A stretch of DNA of 48,007 nucleotides from NCBI GenBank assembly GCA_027622905.1, contig JAQBVV010000008.1:1-48007 (forward strand). Direction: 5' to 3'. Positions 9,318 through 18,388 of the stretch are shown here, piece by piece. The translations under genes and the position numbers were made by a program. Position 1 is the stretch's first letter, and each line of letters opens with the position of its first letter. The stretch is from Acidobacteriota bacterium (lineage in GTDB: Bacteria; Acidobacteriota; Vicinamibacteria; Vicinamibacterales; UBA2999). The notes below the pieces were generated by a model, which saw nothing but the letters and a program-made list of their open reading frames with translations, was not told the DNA's origin and searched no databases.

Positions 9318-11291
9318 GTGCCTCGCGTTGCTCCGTACGGAACCTGGACCTCGCCGCTGTCCGCCTCCGACGTCGCGGCGGCCGGGCGGCGCCTCAGCGG
9401 CGTGTCGCTTGACGGTGACGACGTCTACTGGCTCGAGGGGCGTCCGGATCAGGGCGGACGCTACACGCTGGTGAGACGTGCTCCTGACGGCACGGTCGCA
9501 GACCTCAACCCGCCGGAGATCAACATTCGGTCACGCGTGCACGAGTACGGCGGTGGTGCCTTCGTGGTCGCGGCCGGGACCGTGTACTGCGTCAACTTTA
9601 CCGACCAGCGCGTGTACCGGATTATGGACGGCGAGGCGCGGCCGATCACTGCGCCAGGAGCGTGGCGCTACGCCGACTTCGAGATCGACGCGCGTCGCCA
9701 GCGACTCATCTGCGTGCGGGAGGACCACACGCGGGAAGGTCAGGAGCCGATCAACGCGCTCGTCGCTATTTCGATCGAAACTGCGGACGCTGGTCGTGGC
9801 GAGTATGTAGCCGGCGTCGGGGACGTCATCGCCTCCGGCTCGGACTTCTATTCGACGCCGCGACTGAGTCCTGACGGCTCAAGGCTCGCGTGGTTGTCGT
9901 GGAATCACCCGTCCATGCCATGGGATGGCACCGACCTCCGGATCGCGCGTGTCGGGGCGGACGGCACGATAGGGGCACCCGTGCGGATCGCCGGAGGGCC
10001 AGACGAATCGATCTACCAGCCTGGATGGTCACCAGACGGCGAGCTGTACTACGTGAGCGATCGGGACGGCTGGTGGCGAATTTATCGTGCCATGGACGGG
10101 GCGCCCGATCATTTGTTGACCCGCGATCCGAGCCTGGCAGAGGCGGAGTGCGGGCGTCCTCAGTGGGTATTCGGGACATCGAGCTGGGCGTGCGCGGGGC
10201 CGTCGCAGCTCGTCGTGTCCTACGTACAGGCCGGTCGATGGCATCTGGGCCGACTCGACGTCCGGAGCGGAGACTTCACCACTCTTGCCAGTCCGCTGCA
10301 ACCGATCGACTGGCTGGCGGCCAACGCCACGCACGCCGTGCTGGTTGCGGGTGCCTCCGATCGGCCGGATGCCGTGGTCCGGGTCGATCTCGGGTCTGGC
10401 GCCTTCGAAACGCTGCGTGCCGCGTCGCCCGTGCGGCTTGATGCGGGCGACATTTCCGTGGCGGAGCCGGTCGAGCTCCCGACCGCCGGCGGGGAGACGT
10501 CACACGCCTTTTACTACCCGCCTCGCAACCGGCGGTTCGAGGCACCGGTTGGGGAGATGCCGCCGCTGATCGTGATCACCCACGGCGGTCCGACGTCGGC
10601 GGGGAGACCGACGTTCGACCTGGAGCTCCAGTACTGGACGAGCCGGGGCTTTGCGGTCGCTGACGTCAACTACGGCGGCAGCTCCGGGTTTGGCCGCGCG
10701 TATCGGCAGCGGCTCATCGGCCGGTGGGGAGAGGTTGACGTCGCCGACGTGGTGCATGCCGTGCGGTTCCTGGCCGAACAGGGGAAAGCCGACCGCCATC
10801 GCGCGGTCATTCGTGGCGGCAGCGCGGGGGGGTACACCACGCTGACGGCGCTGACGGGTCACCCGGAGGTGTTCAAGGCGGGCGCGAGCTACTACGGCGT
10901 GAGCGACCTTGAGGCGCTTGCGCGCGACACGCACAAGTTCGAGTCACGGTACCTCGATAGCCTGGTGGGACCGTATCCGGACGCGCGGGAGATCTACCGG
11001 GCGCGCTCGCCCATTCACGCAGTCGATCGGCTTGCGTGTCCGCTCATCCTGTTCCAGGGGCTGGACGATCGGGTGGTGCCGCCCCGGCAGTCCGAGATGA
11101 TGGTCGACGCCGTGCGGGCCAAGGGCCTGCCGGTCGCGTATCTGGCATTTGCAGGCGAACAGCACGGATTTCGACAGGCCGCCACGATCATCAGGAGCAT
11201 GGAGGCCGAGCTGTATTTTTACGGCGCCGTCTTCGGGTTCACACCGGCGGACGTGATTCCGCCGGTGCCAATCGAGAACCTGGCGACGTAG
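9318..11291 (+). CDS. S9 family peptidase (prolyl oligopeptidase / acylaminoacyl peptidase-like)
   Basis: Beta-propeller N-term; RGGSAGGYTTL nucleophile elbow (GxSxGG), ...ILFQGLDDRVVPPRQSE, EQHGFRQ catalytic His. GTG at 9318 likely start (ORF opens 9219). Confidence 0.9.
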   Translation: MPRVAPYGTWTSPLSASDVAAAGRRLSGVSLDGDDVYWLEGRPDQGGRYTLVRRAPDGTVADLNPPEINIRSRVHEYGGGAFVVAAGTVYCVNFTDQRVYRIMDGEARPITAPGAWRYADFEIDARRQRLICVREDHTREGQEPINALVAISIETADAGRGEYVAGVGDVIASGSDFYSTPRLSPDGSRLAWLSWNHPSMPWDGTDLRIARVGADGTIGAPVRIAGGPDESIYQPGWSPDGELYYVSDRDGWWRIYRAMDGAPDHLLTRDPSLAEAECGRPQWVFGTSSWACAGPSQLVVSYVQAGRWHLGRLDVRSGDFTTLASPLQPIDWLAANATHAVLVAGASDRPDAVVRVDLGSGAFETLRAASPVRLDAGDISVAEPVELPTAGGETSHAFYYPPRNRRFEAPVGEMPPLIVITHGGPTSAGRPTFDLELQYWTSRGFAVADVNYGGSSGFGRAYRQRLIGRWGEVDVADVVHAVRFLAEQGKADRHRAVIRGGSAGGYTTLTALTGHPEVFKAGASYYGVSDLEALARDTHKFESRYLDSLVGPYPDAREIYRARSPIHAVDRLACPLILFQGLDDRVVPPRQSEMMVDAVRAKGLPVAYLAFAGEQHGFRQAATIIRSMEAELYFYGAVFGFTPADVIPPVPIENLAT

Positions 11292-11371
11292 CGACCTCCG
11301 ACACCAGCACAATCTCGGGTCAGGGCCAGTCTGGTACGCGCGTCTGGCCGAGGTATAGTGTGCGATCCTGG

Positions 11372-11791
11372 ATGTCGACCACGGAGGTGTGGATGCCTGC
11401 AGTTTCGCTCACGGCCACTCTCTTAGCCACCGTCCTCGGATTCGCGCTCGGCGCGCTGTGGTACGGCCCGCTGTTCGGCGCACGATGGATGGCCGAAGTT
11501 GGCATGAGCGTCGACGAACTCCGGAAGGATTTCAACCCCGCCACGACCTACGGCGCGACGTTTGTGCTTGGACTCGTGGCGTCCTATGTGTTCGGCTTGT
11601 TTGTCGGGCCAGGTCCCGGGCTCGCATTCTCGGTGGTCGCCGGCGCCGGCGCCGGGCTGTGCTGGGTGGCGACGTCGCTGGCGACCAATTATCTGTTCGA
11701 ACGACGCTCGATGGTCCTCATCGGGATCAACGGCGGGTACCACGCGGTGCGCTTCGCGCTGATCGGACTCGCGTTCGGGCTCGTCGGGTAG
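11372..11791 (+). CDS. DUF1761-like membrane protein
   Basis: LLATVLGFALGALWYGPLFGARWMAEVGMS and four hydrophobic segments; ATG at 11372 inside ORF 11036..11791. Confidence 0.75.
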   Translation: MSTTEVWMPAVSLTATLLATVLGFALGALWYGPLFGARWMAEVGMSVDELRKDFNPATTYGATFVLGLVASYVFGLFVGPGPGLAFSVVAGAGAGLCWVATSLATNYLFERRSMVLIGINGGYHAVRFALIGLAFGLVG

Positions 11792-11828
11792 ACGGCTCGA
11801 TTCATCGCGTGGTGCGCGCGGTGATGCA

Positions 11829-12977
11829 GTGACAGCATTGAGCTCCACAGCCAGCAGCGGCGTTCGGTCCCATCGCGTCATCTTCATTGATTTGGCTCGC
11901 GCGATGGCCGTCGTGCTGATGGTGTTCGGGCACACGACCAGCGCACTGCTGTCGGATGCCTACAGAGTCGGTGACTGGGTTGAGGTCTGGGCGTTTCAAC
12001 GCGGTCTCACGTCGGGACTCTTTCTGCTGCTCGCGGGCCTGGCGTTCAGCGTGGCCACGTCACGACATTGGCCTGCACACATCCGATTGTCCATGTCGCT
12101 GCTGAAGCGTCTGCGGCGGTTCGTGATTCTCATCGTCCTGGGTTACTCCCTGCACTTTCCGGTGGCGCATCTGGCGGAGCTGGCAACGGCGACCGATCAG
12201 CAGTGGCGCAGGTTGTTCGCGGTGGATGTGCTGCAAATGATCGGCGTGACGTTCATCGGCGTGCAGGCGCTGGTCATCGTCGCGCGCACGCGACGCGTGT
12301 TTACGGCCGCGACCCTGGTCGTGGCGGCCGCGATCGTCGTGGCCACGCCCGTCGTTCGCGATCTCGACTGGGTGCCTCTGGCGCCGCTGTCGCTGGTGGC
12401 CTACCTCTCGACGGCGACCGGCTCACAGTTCCCGCTCTTTCCATGGTCGGCGTATGTGTTCCTCGGCGCGGCGCTGGGGCAGCTCTACGCACGATGGGGT
12501 GCGTCGCATCCGACGGAGTTCGCCAACTGGGCCATGCTGGTGCCGGGAGCCGCGCTCACCGTGCTCGCCTTCTATATCGAAGGGCTTCTGGGACCCCTGG
12601 CCGCAGGCGAGTCCGGGTGGATTCCGCGCGACGTGCTGCTGCGCGCCGGTGCGTGCCTGGTGGTGCTGCGCATGCTGGCGCATGCCAGCCAGCGCATCAG
12701 CCACTTGCCACGCGTGTTCGGCGCGGTTGCCCAGGAATCGCTCCTCGTCTACTTCGTACACCTGTGCGTCGTGTACGGATCCGTCTGGAACCGCGGATTG
12801 TACCGCTCCTACGGCGAGGCGCTGTCGCCGGTACAAGCCATCATGACGGCGATCGCGGTGGTGCTGCCCATGATCGCGCTGGCGTGGTTCTGGAACAGGT
12901 TGAAACATGGTCGACCGGCTGTGGCGAAGCGGGTCGTGGTCCTCGCGGGGGTAGGCTTGTTCGTGGCCCTGATCTGA
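11829..12977 (+). CDS. Heparan-alpha-glucosaminide N-acetyltransferase/acyltransferase-like polytopic membrane protein
   Basis: RVIFIDLARAMAVVLMVFGHTTSALL N-terminal motif and about 10 hydrophobic helices. Confidence 0.75.
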   Translation: MTALSSTASSGVRSHRVIFIDLARAMAVVLMVFGHTTSALLSDAYRVGDWVEVWAFQRGLTSGLFLLLAGLAFSVATSRHWPAHIRLSMSLLKRLRRFVILIVLGYSLHFPVAHLAELATATDQQWRRLFAVDVLQMIGVTFIGVQALVIVARTRRVFTAATLVVAAAIVVATPVVRDLDWVPLAPLSLVAYLSTATGSQFPLFPWSAYVFLGAALGQLYARWGASHPTEFANWAMLVPGAALTVLAFYIEGLLGPLAAGESGWIPRDVLLRAGACLVVLRMLAHASQRISHLPRVFGAVAQESLLVYFVHLCVVYGSVWNRGLYRSYGEALSPVQAIMTAIAVVLPMIALAWFWNRLKHGRPAVAKRVVVLAGVGLFVALI

Positions 12978-13137
12978 CGAATCTGTGGATTCGCGCTCCG
13001 TCCCGCAGTACGATGACCGAACCACGTCGTCGGAGCCGTTTGGCGCCGGCGCCGTGCCTCGACGATCGCCGTCAGCGCACCGCAGCACCGTGTATGATCG
13101 GCGCTCAGCGTAGTCCTCTTCAGATGGGGGAGACCAG

Positions 13138-15426
13138 TTGTTCGACGCCGTCTTTCAAGCCCTGTTCAGCCATCGGCTGGTCGTTTTCCAGCAGGGTGAA
13201 TTCCGCTTTGACCTCACGACGGGTTCGCTGGTGGCCGCCACGCTGGTCGGCGCGATCATGGCCGCGGCGATCGTCACGTACCGGCGCGTGGGCGGCAAGG
13301 GACGTGTGCGCGATCGCGTGGTGCTCACGGCGCTGCGCCTGGCGGCGCTGGCGCTCGTGCTGTTCTGTCTGTTCCGGCCGACCCTCGTCGTCCGCGCGGC
13401 GGTTCCGCAGCAGAACGTCGTGGCGGTGCTGCTCGACGATTCGCGCAGTATGCAGATTCCGGACTGGAACGGGCAGGCGCGCGGGGCATACCTGACGGAG
13501 CAGTTTGGTACGCCAGACGGTCCCCTGCTGCAGGCGCTGTCGGACCGGTTCCTGGTTCGCGTGTTCCGCTTCTCGTCGACGGCCGGACGGCTGGAGGCGC
13601 CAGGCTCCCTCACCTTCAGCGGCTCGCAGACGCGGCTGGGTGCCGCGCTGGACGGCGCGCGTGACGAGCTGGCGGGTCTCCCCGTGTCGGGCATCGTGCT
13701 GGTGTCTGACGGCGCTGATACGAGGGACGGGTCGATGGCCGAGGCGCTACTGGGGCTCAAGGCTCAGCAGTTGCCTGTCTATACCGTGGGCGTCGGGAGT
13801 CCGCAACTACCGCGCGACATTCAGATCGATCGTGTCAATACGCCGCGGGTGGCTCTCAAGGATGCCTCGCTGCTGGTGGATGTCACCGTGACGCAGACCG
13901 GCTACGCCGGCAGGACCATCACCATCTACGTGGAGGATGAGGGCCGGATCGTGGGATCCGAGGAGCTCCAGCTCCCGGCCGACGGCCGCCCGGCCACGGT
14001 GCAGGTCCGCGCGGCCGCGTCGGAAGCGGGGCCTCGGCTGTTCACGTTTCGCGTGGCGCCGCTGGCCGACGAGATGATCACGCAGAACAACGCGCGCCAG
14101 GCCCTCATCGATGTCCGCGACCATCGGGAGAAGATCCTTTATTTCGAGGGCGAGCCGCGTTTCGAGATGAAGTTCCTCCGTCGAGCGGTGGCCGACGACG
14201 AGAATCTCCAGGTTGTCGCGCTCCAGCGGACGGCTGACAACAAGTTTCTGCGTCTCGAGGTCGACGACCCCGACGAACTGCTCGGCGGCTTCCCCAGAAC
14301 GCGCGAGGAGCTCTTCTCCTACCGGGCGCTGATTCTCGGCAGCATCGAGGCTGGCGCGTTCACCGGCGATCAGCTGCAGATGATCGCGGACTTCGTGGAC
14401 CGTCGCGGCGGCGGCCTGCTGATGATCGGGGGCGCGCGGGCCTTCGGCGAAGGCGGCTACGGGGGCACGCCGGTGGCGGATGTCCTGCCCCTCATCATTG
14501 ATCCGAATACGCGCGCCTCGGAGCCGGGGGACCTGGCGAGATTACAGGTGCTGCCCACGCGTGCAGGCGAGACCCACGCGTCGACGCAGATTGCGGCCAC
14601 CGAAGGGGCGTCCGCCGCCCGGTGGCGTGACCTGCCGCAGGTGACGAGCGTCAATGCGCCGCTGGAGCCGAAGCCAGCGGCCATCGTGCTGCTCAACGGC
14701 ACTGACGAGCGCGGTCGCGAGCAGCCGGTGCTGACGTGGCAACAGTACGGTCGGGGCAAGGCGGTGGCGCTCACGCTCCAGGACACGTGGCAGTGGCAGA
14801 TGCACGCGACGATGTCGCTCGAGGATCAGACGCACGAGAACTACTGGCGGCAGATGTTGCGATGGTTGGTCAACGGCGTGCCCGGTGTCGTGGAGGCTCG
14901 CGGCGCGGTCGAGCGTGTCGAGCCTGGTGAGCCGATCGTGGTGGAGGCGACGGTCAAGGACAAGGCGCATGTCGAGCTCAACGGCGCCGATGTCACGGCG
15001 CGCGTGACGCGGCCGAATGGCGGGACGATCGACGTGCCTCTTGAGTGGAGCGGCGACGTCGATGGACTGTATCGCGGGACCTTCGTCAGCACCGAGGCCG
15101 GCACCTACGAAGTGGCGGTGGACGCGTCCGAGGGAGCCGACATCGTCGGCAGCGACGTGGCGTTCGTGCGAGCAGGCCCGAGCGACGAGGAGTTCTTCGA
15201 CCCGACGATGCACGAGGGGCCGTTGCAGCGTATCGCCGACGAATCGGGGGGGCGTTTCTACACCCCGGAGACCGCTGCCGGGCTCGCGGAGGATGTGCGC
15301 TACACGGGGCGTGGCGTGACGTCGGTCGAGGAGCGCGACTTGTGGAACATGCCGATCGTGCTGATCGTCTTGATGAGCCTGATGTGTGCCGAGTGGGGCT
15401 ATCGTCGCGCGGTGGGGTTGTCCTGA
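13138..15426 (+). CDS. Membrane protein with VWA (MIDAS) and glutamine-amidotransferase-like domain
   Basis: TTG start after GGGGGAG; N-terminal TM segments; LLDDSRSM (DxSxS); ALILGSIEAGAFTGDQLQMIADFVDRRGGGLLMIGG; C-terminal TM. Confidence 0.82.
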   Translation: MFDAVFQALFSHRLVVFQQGEFRFDLTTGSLVAATLVGAIMAAAIVTYRRVGGKGRVRDRVVLTALRLAALALVLFCLFRPTLVVRAAVPQQNVVAVLLDDSRSMQIPDWNGQARGAYLTEQFGTPDGPLLQALSDRFLVRVFRFSSTAGRLEAPGSLTFSGSQTRLGAALDGARDELAGLPVSGIVLVSDGADTRDGSMAEALLGLKAQQLPVYTVGVGSPQLPRDIQIDRVNTPRVALKDASLLVDVTVTQTGYAGRTITIYVEDEGRIVGSEELQLPADGRPATVQVRAAASEAGPRLFTFRVAPLADEMITQNNARQALIDVRDHREKILYFEGEPRFEMKFLRRAVADDENLQVVALQRTADNKFLRLEVDDPDELLGGFPRTREELFSYRALILGSIEAGAFTGDQLQMIADFVDRRGGGLLMIGGARAFGEGGYGGTPVADVLPLIIDPNTRASEPGDLARLQVLPTRAGETHASTQIAATEGASAARWRDLPQVTSVNAPLEPKPAAIVLLNGTDERGREQPVLTWQQYGRGKAVALTLQDTWQWQMHATMSLEDQTHENYWRQMLRWLVNGVPGVVEARGAVERVEPGEPIVVEATVKDKAHVELNGADVTARVTRPNGGTIDVPLEWSGDVDGLYRGTFVSTEAGTYEVAVDASEGADIVGSDVAFVRAGPSDEEFFDPTMHEGPLQRIADESGGRFYTPETAAGLAEDVRYTGRGVTSVEERDLWNMPIVLIVLMSLMCAEWGYRRAVGLS

Positions 15427-16355
15427 TGCTCCGCGCGTTTCTGCTGATCGCTGTCGGGCTGGCGGGTGATCCCGAGCACGCGGAGTTGTTTCAGGGGTGG
15501 GGCTCGAAGCTCGCGGAGGCGGCGGAGGCCGTCGGTGTGTCCGACGATCGTCTGGTGTATCTGGGCGACGCCGGTGAGGATCCGCGCGTGCGCGGTCGTG
15601 CCACGCGCGAGGAGATCGGCAAGGCGCTGTCTGGATTCGCCGAAGCGGCCGCGCCCGACGATGTGGTGTACGTGGTGCTGATTGGCCACGGGAGCTACGA
15701 CGGTCGGGATGCGCGGTTCAATCTTCCGGGGCCCGATATGACCGCGGCCGAGTTCAATCCATTGCTGAGCGCGATTCCCGCCCGCAACGTCGTGTTCGTC
15801 AATACGTCGAGTTCGAGCGGCCCGTTTGTCGAGGCGCTGTCAGGTCCAGGGCGCACGATCATCACCGCGACGCGGAACGGGGCCGAGCAGTTCACGACGC
15901 TGTTCGGGGGGTATTTCGTGGAGGCGTTTTCGACCGAGAACGCCGACGCCGACAAGAACCAGCGCCTGAGCATGCTGGAAGCGTTTCTGTACGCGCAGAA
16001 TGAAACCGCTCGTGCCTACGAGCAGGAGGGGCTGCTGGCGACCGAGCACGCGCTCCTCGACGACAATGGCGACAAGAAGGGCAGCCCGGATCCCACCGCC
16101 ACGGGCGACGAAGGTAGGCTGGCTGCGGCGCTGTCACTGGGCTCGACCGCTGCGGCAGCGGCGCTCCCGGACGATCCCGCGCTTCGCGCGCTCTATCTCG
16201 AGCGTCGGGAACTTGAACGGCGCGTCGAAGCATTGCGCTTGCTGAAAGGCGGTCTGCCGCCGGCCAGGTACGCCGCCGATCTCGAACGCCTGGTGACCGA
16301 CCTCGCGTTGAAGACCCGTGAAATTCGCACTCTTGAGGGAGACGCCACGCCATGA
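15426..16355 (+). CDS. Caspase/legumain-fold (C13/C14-like) protein with apparent loss of catalytic Cys
   Basis: ATG overlaps upstream stop (TGATG); VVYVVLIGHGSYDG (HG motif), VVFVNTSSSSGPFVEALSGPGRTIITATRNGAEQ where DACxSG is expected. Confidence 0.65.
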   Translation: MLRAFLLIAVGLAGDPEHAELFQGWGSKLAEAAEAVGVSDDRLVYLGDAGEDPRVRGRATREEIGKALSGFAEAAAPDDVVYVVLIGHGSYDGRDARFNLPGPDMTAAEFNPLLSAIPARNVVFVNTSSSSGPFVEALSGPGRTIITATRNGAEQFTTLFGGYFVEAFSTENADADKNQRLSMLEAFLYAQNETARAYEQEGLLATEHALLDDNGDKKGSPDPTATGDEGRLAAALSLGSTAAAAALPDDPALRALYLERRELERRVEALRLLKGGLPPARYAADLERLVTDLALKTREIRTLEGDATP

Positions 16356-17407
16356 GCGATCAAGTTGTATTGAATCAACCAGTGACCGAAGCCGTCGATC
16401 TTGAATCGGCCGACGATCTTGCGCTTGCTGAACGCATGAAGGTGGGCCGCGAGCAGGTCCTGACGGAACTCCGAAAGATCATTGTCGGGCAGGACGAGGT
16501 GATCTCGCAGGTGCTGATGACGCTGTTTGTCGGCGGGAACAGCCTGATCGTCGGCGCGCCCGGACTGGCCAAGACGCTGCTGATCCACACGATGGCACGT
16601 GTTCTTGACCTGAAGTTTTCGCGTATCCAGTTCACGCCGGACCTGATGCCGTCTGACATCACTGGCACCGACCTGGTGCAGGAGGACGTGGAGACCGGCC
16701 GGCGCGAGATGGTGTTTGCGGCAGGGCCGATCTTCGCGAACATCGTGTTGGCCGACGAGATCAATCGCACGCCGCCCAAGACGCAGTCGGCGCTCCTGGA
16801 GGCGATGCAGGAGCATCGGGTCACGATCCAGGGGCGGACCTATACCCTCGACGAGCCGTTCTACGTGTTTGCGACGCAGAACCCGATCGAGCTGGAGGGC
16901 ACGTATCCGCTGCCGGAAGCGCAGCTGGACCGTTTCATGTTTCATATCGTCATCGAGCACCCGCCGTACGGCGAGGAATACGACGTCGTGCGCACGACGA
17001 CGGCCACGCGAAACCCGACGTTCGAGCGTCCGATTTCGGGGGAGGATCTCGTCGCGTTCCAGCGTCTCGTTCGGACCGTGCCTGTCGCCGAGCCGGTCAT
17101 GCGGCATGCGCTGGATATCGTGCGGGCGAGCCGGCCAAAGGACGGGACCTGCCCGGAGGACGTGGGCCGGTGGGTGGCGTTCGGTGCCAGCGTCCGCGCG
17201 GCGCAGTATCTGGTGCTCGGTGGCAAGGCCCGCGCGCTGACCGATGGCCGGTATCACGTCAGCTTCGAGGACATTCGGGCGCTGGCGCACCCGGTCCTGC
17301 GACACAGAATCATCACGAACTTCCACGCGCAGTCGGAGGGCATCACGACCGACATCCTCGTGGACAGACTACTGGCCGCGGTGCCGCTGCCGCGTTCGGG
17401 GATGTAG
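16352..17407 (+). CDS. MoxR-family AAA+ ATPase
   Basis: VGGNSLIVGAPGLAKTLL (Walker A-like), NIVLADEINRTPPKTQSALLEAMQE, FATQNPIELEGTYPLPEAQLDRF. Confidence 0.96.
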   Translation: MSDQVVLNQPVTEAVDLESADDLALAERMKVGREQVLTELRKIIVGQDEVISQVLMTLFVGGNSLIVGAPGLAKTLLIHTMARVLDLKFSRIQFTPDLMPSDITGTDLVQEDVETGRREMVFAAGPIFANIVLADEINRTPPKTQSALLEAMQEHRVTIQGRTYTLDEPFYVFATQNPIELEGTYPLPEAQLDRFMFHIVIEHPPYGEEYDVVRTTTATRNPTFERPISGEDLVAFQRLVRTVPVAEPVMRHALDIVRASRPKDGTCPEDVGRWVAFGASVRAAQYLVLGGKARALTDGRYHVSFEDIRALAHPVLRHRIITNFHAQSEGITTDILVDRLLAAVPLPRSGM

Positions 17408-17421
17408 GGAGCGAACGAACC

Positions 17422-18351
17422 ATGAGTCTACTGGGCGCCCACACCCCGGCCGCTGTTCCGGGGGCGCGCTTCATGGACCCGGCCGTGCTCGCGCGCATCG
17501 GGAATCTGGAACTGGTGTCGCGTGCGGTGTGCGACGGCTTCATCAACGGTCTACACAAGGCCCCGTACTTCGGGGCGTCGGTCGATTTCGCCGAGCATCG
17601 AGGGTACGTTCCGGGCGACGACATCCGCCGGATGGACTGGCGGGTCTGGGCGAGGACCGACCGGTACTACATCAAGGAGTACGAAGCCGAGACGAACATG
17701 AACTTCACGGTGTTGCTCGACGTGTCGAAGTCGATGGACTACGGCAGCCGTGGCATCACGAAGTTCGACTACGCGCGGATCCTGACCGCCTGCCTGACGA
17801 ACCTTGTGCATCACCAGCGCGACCGCGTGGGATTCGTCGCGTTCGACAGTGAAGTTGTCGAGCACGTGCCACCGTCGGCCAAACACATGGATACGGTGCT
17901 GCACGTGCTGGACCGCCTCAAGCCGGGCCGCCCGGGTGGCAAGATGCGCGAGCCGTTGCACAAGCTGGCAGAACATTTCGGCCGGCGGGGCGTACTGGTC
18001 GTGATTTCTGACCTCTACGAGGATCCGGAGGCGATCGTGGACGCCGTGACCCCGCTGCGCTTCCGTGGCAACGACCTGGTTGTCTTTCACGTGCTCGATC
18101 CGGCAGAGTTGGATTTTGGCTTTTCTGACGCCCAGGCGTTCGAGGATCTCGAGAGCGGGGACCAGATGCCGGTCGTGCCCGATGCCATGCGCAAGGAGTA
18201 CGTGTCACTGGTGACGGCACACGTGGACGCTCTGCAGCGCCGTTTTTCGGAAGTTCGCGTGGACTATGAACTGCTGAACACGTCGCAACCGCTCGACCAC
18301 GCGCTGTACAAGTATCTGGCTGGACGGGCGAAGCGGACGCGGCTACGGTAG
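17422..18351 (+). CDS. DUF58 domain protein
   Basis: ATG at 17422; GDDIRRMDWRVWARTDRYYIKEYEAETNMNFTVLLDVSKSMDYG. Confidence 0.95.
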   Translation: MSLLGAHTPAAVPGARFMDPAVLARIGNLELVSRAVCDGFINGLHKAPYFGASVDFAEHRGYVPGDDIRRMDWRVWARTDRYYIKEYEAETNMNFTVLLDVSKSMDYGSRGITKFDYARILTACLTNLVHHQRDRVGFVAFDSEVVEHVPPSAKHMDTVLHVLDRLKPGRPGGKMREPLHKLAEHFGRRGVLVVISDLYEDPEAIVDAVTPLRFRGNDLVVFHVLDPAELDFGFSDAQAFEDLESGDQMPVVPDAMRKEYVSLVTAHVDALQRRFSEVRVDYELLNTSQPLDHALYKYLAGRAKRTRLR

Positions 18352-18388
18352 CCAGAGAGACTCCATTGAACCTCGGTAGAGAGGACGC

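Noticed and set aside
12978-12993. Hairpin CGAATC-TGTG-GATTCG after the acyltransferase-like gene
   Set aside because: Short 6-bp stem and no T-tract; insufficient for a terminator call.
12068-13495. 475-aa ORF on + strand
   Set aside because: Out-of-frame with the acyltransferase-like and VWA genes, which have clear domain motifs; GC-driven open frame.
16193-17326. 377-aa ORF on - strand
   Set aside because: Antisense to the strongly supported MoxR gene.
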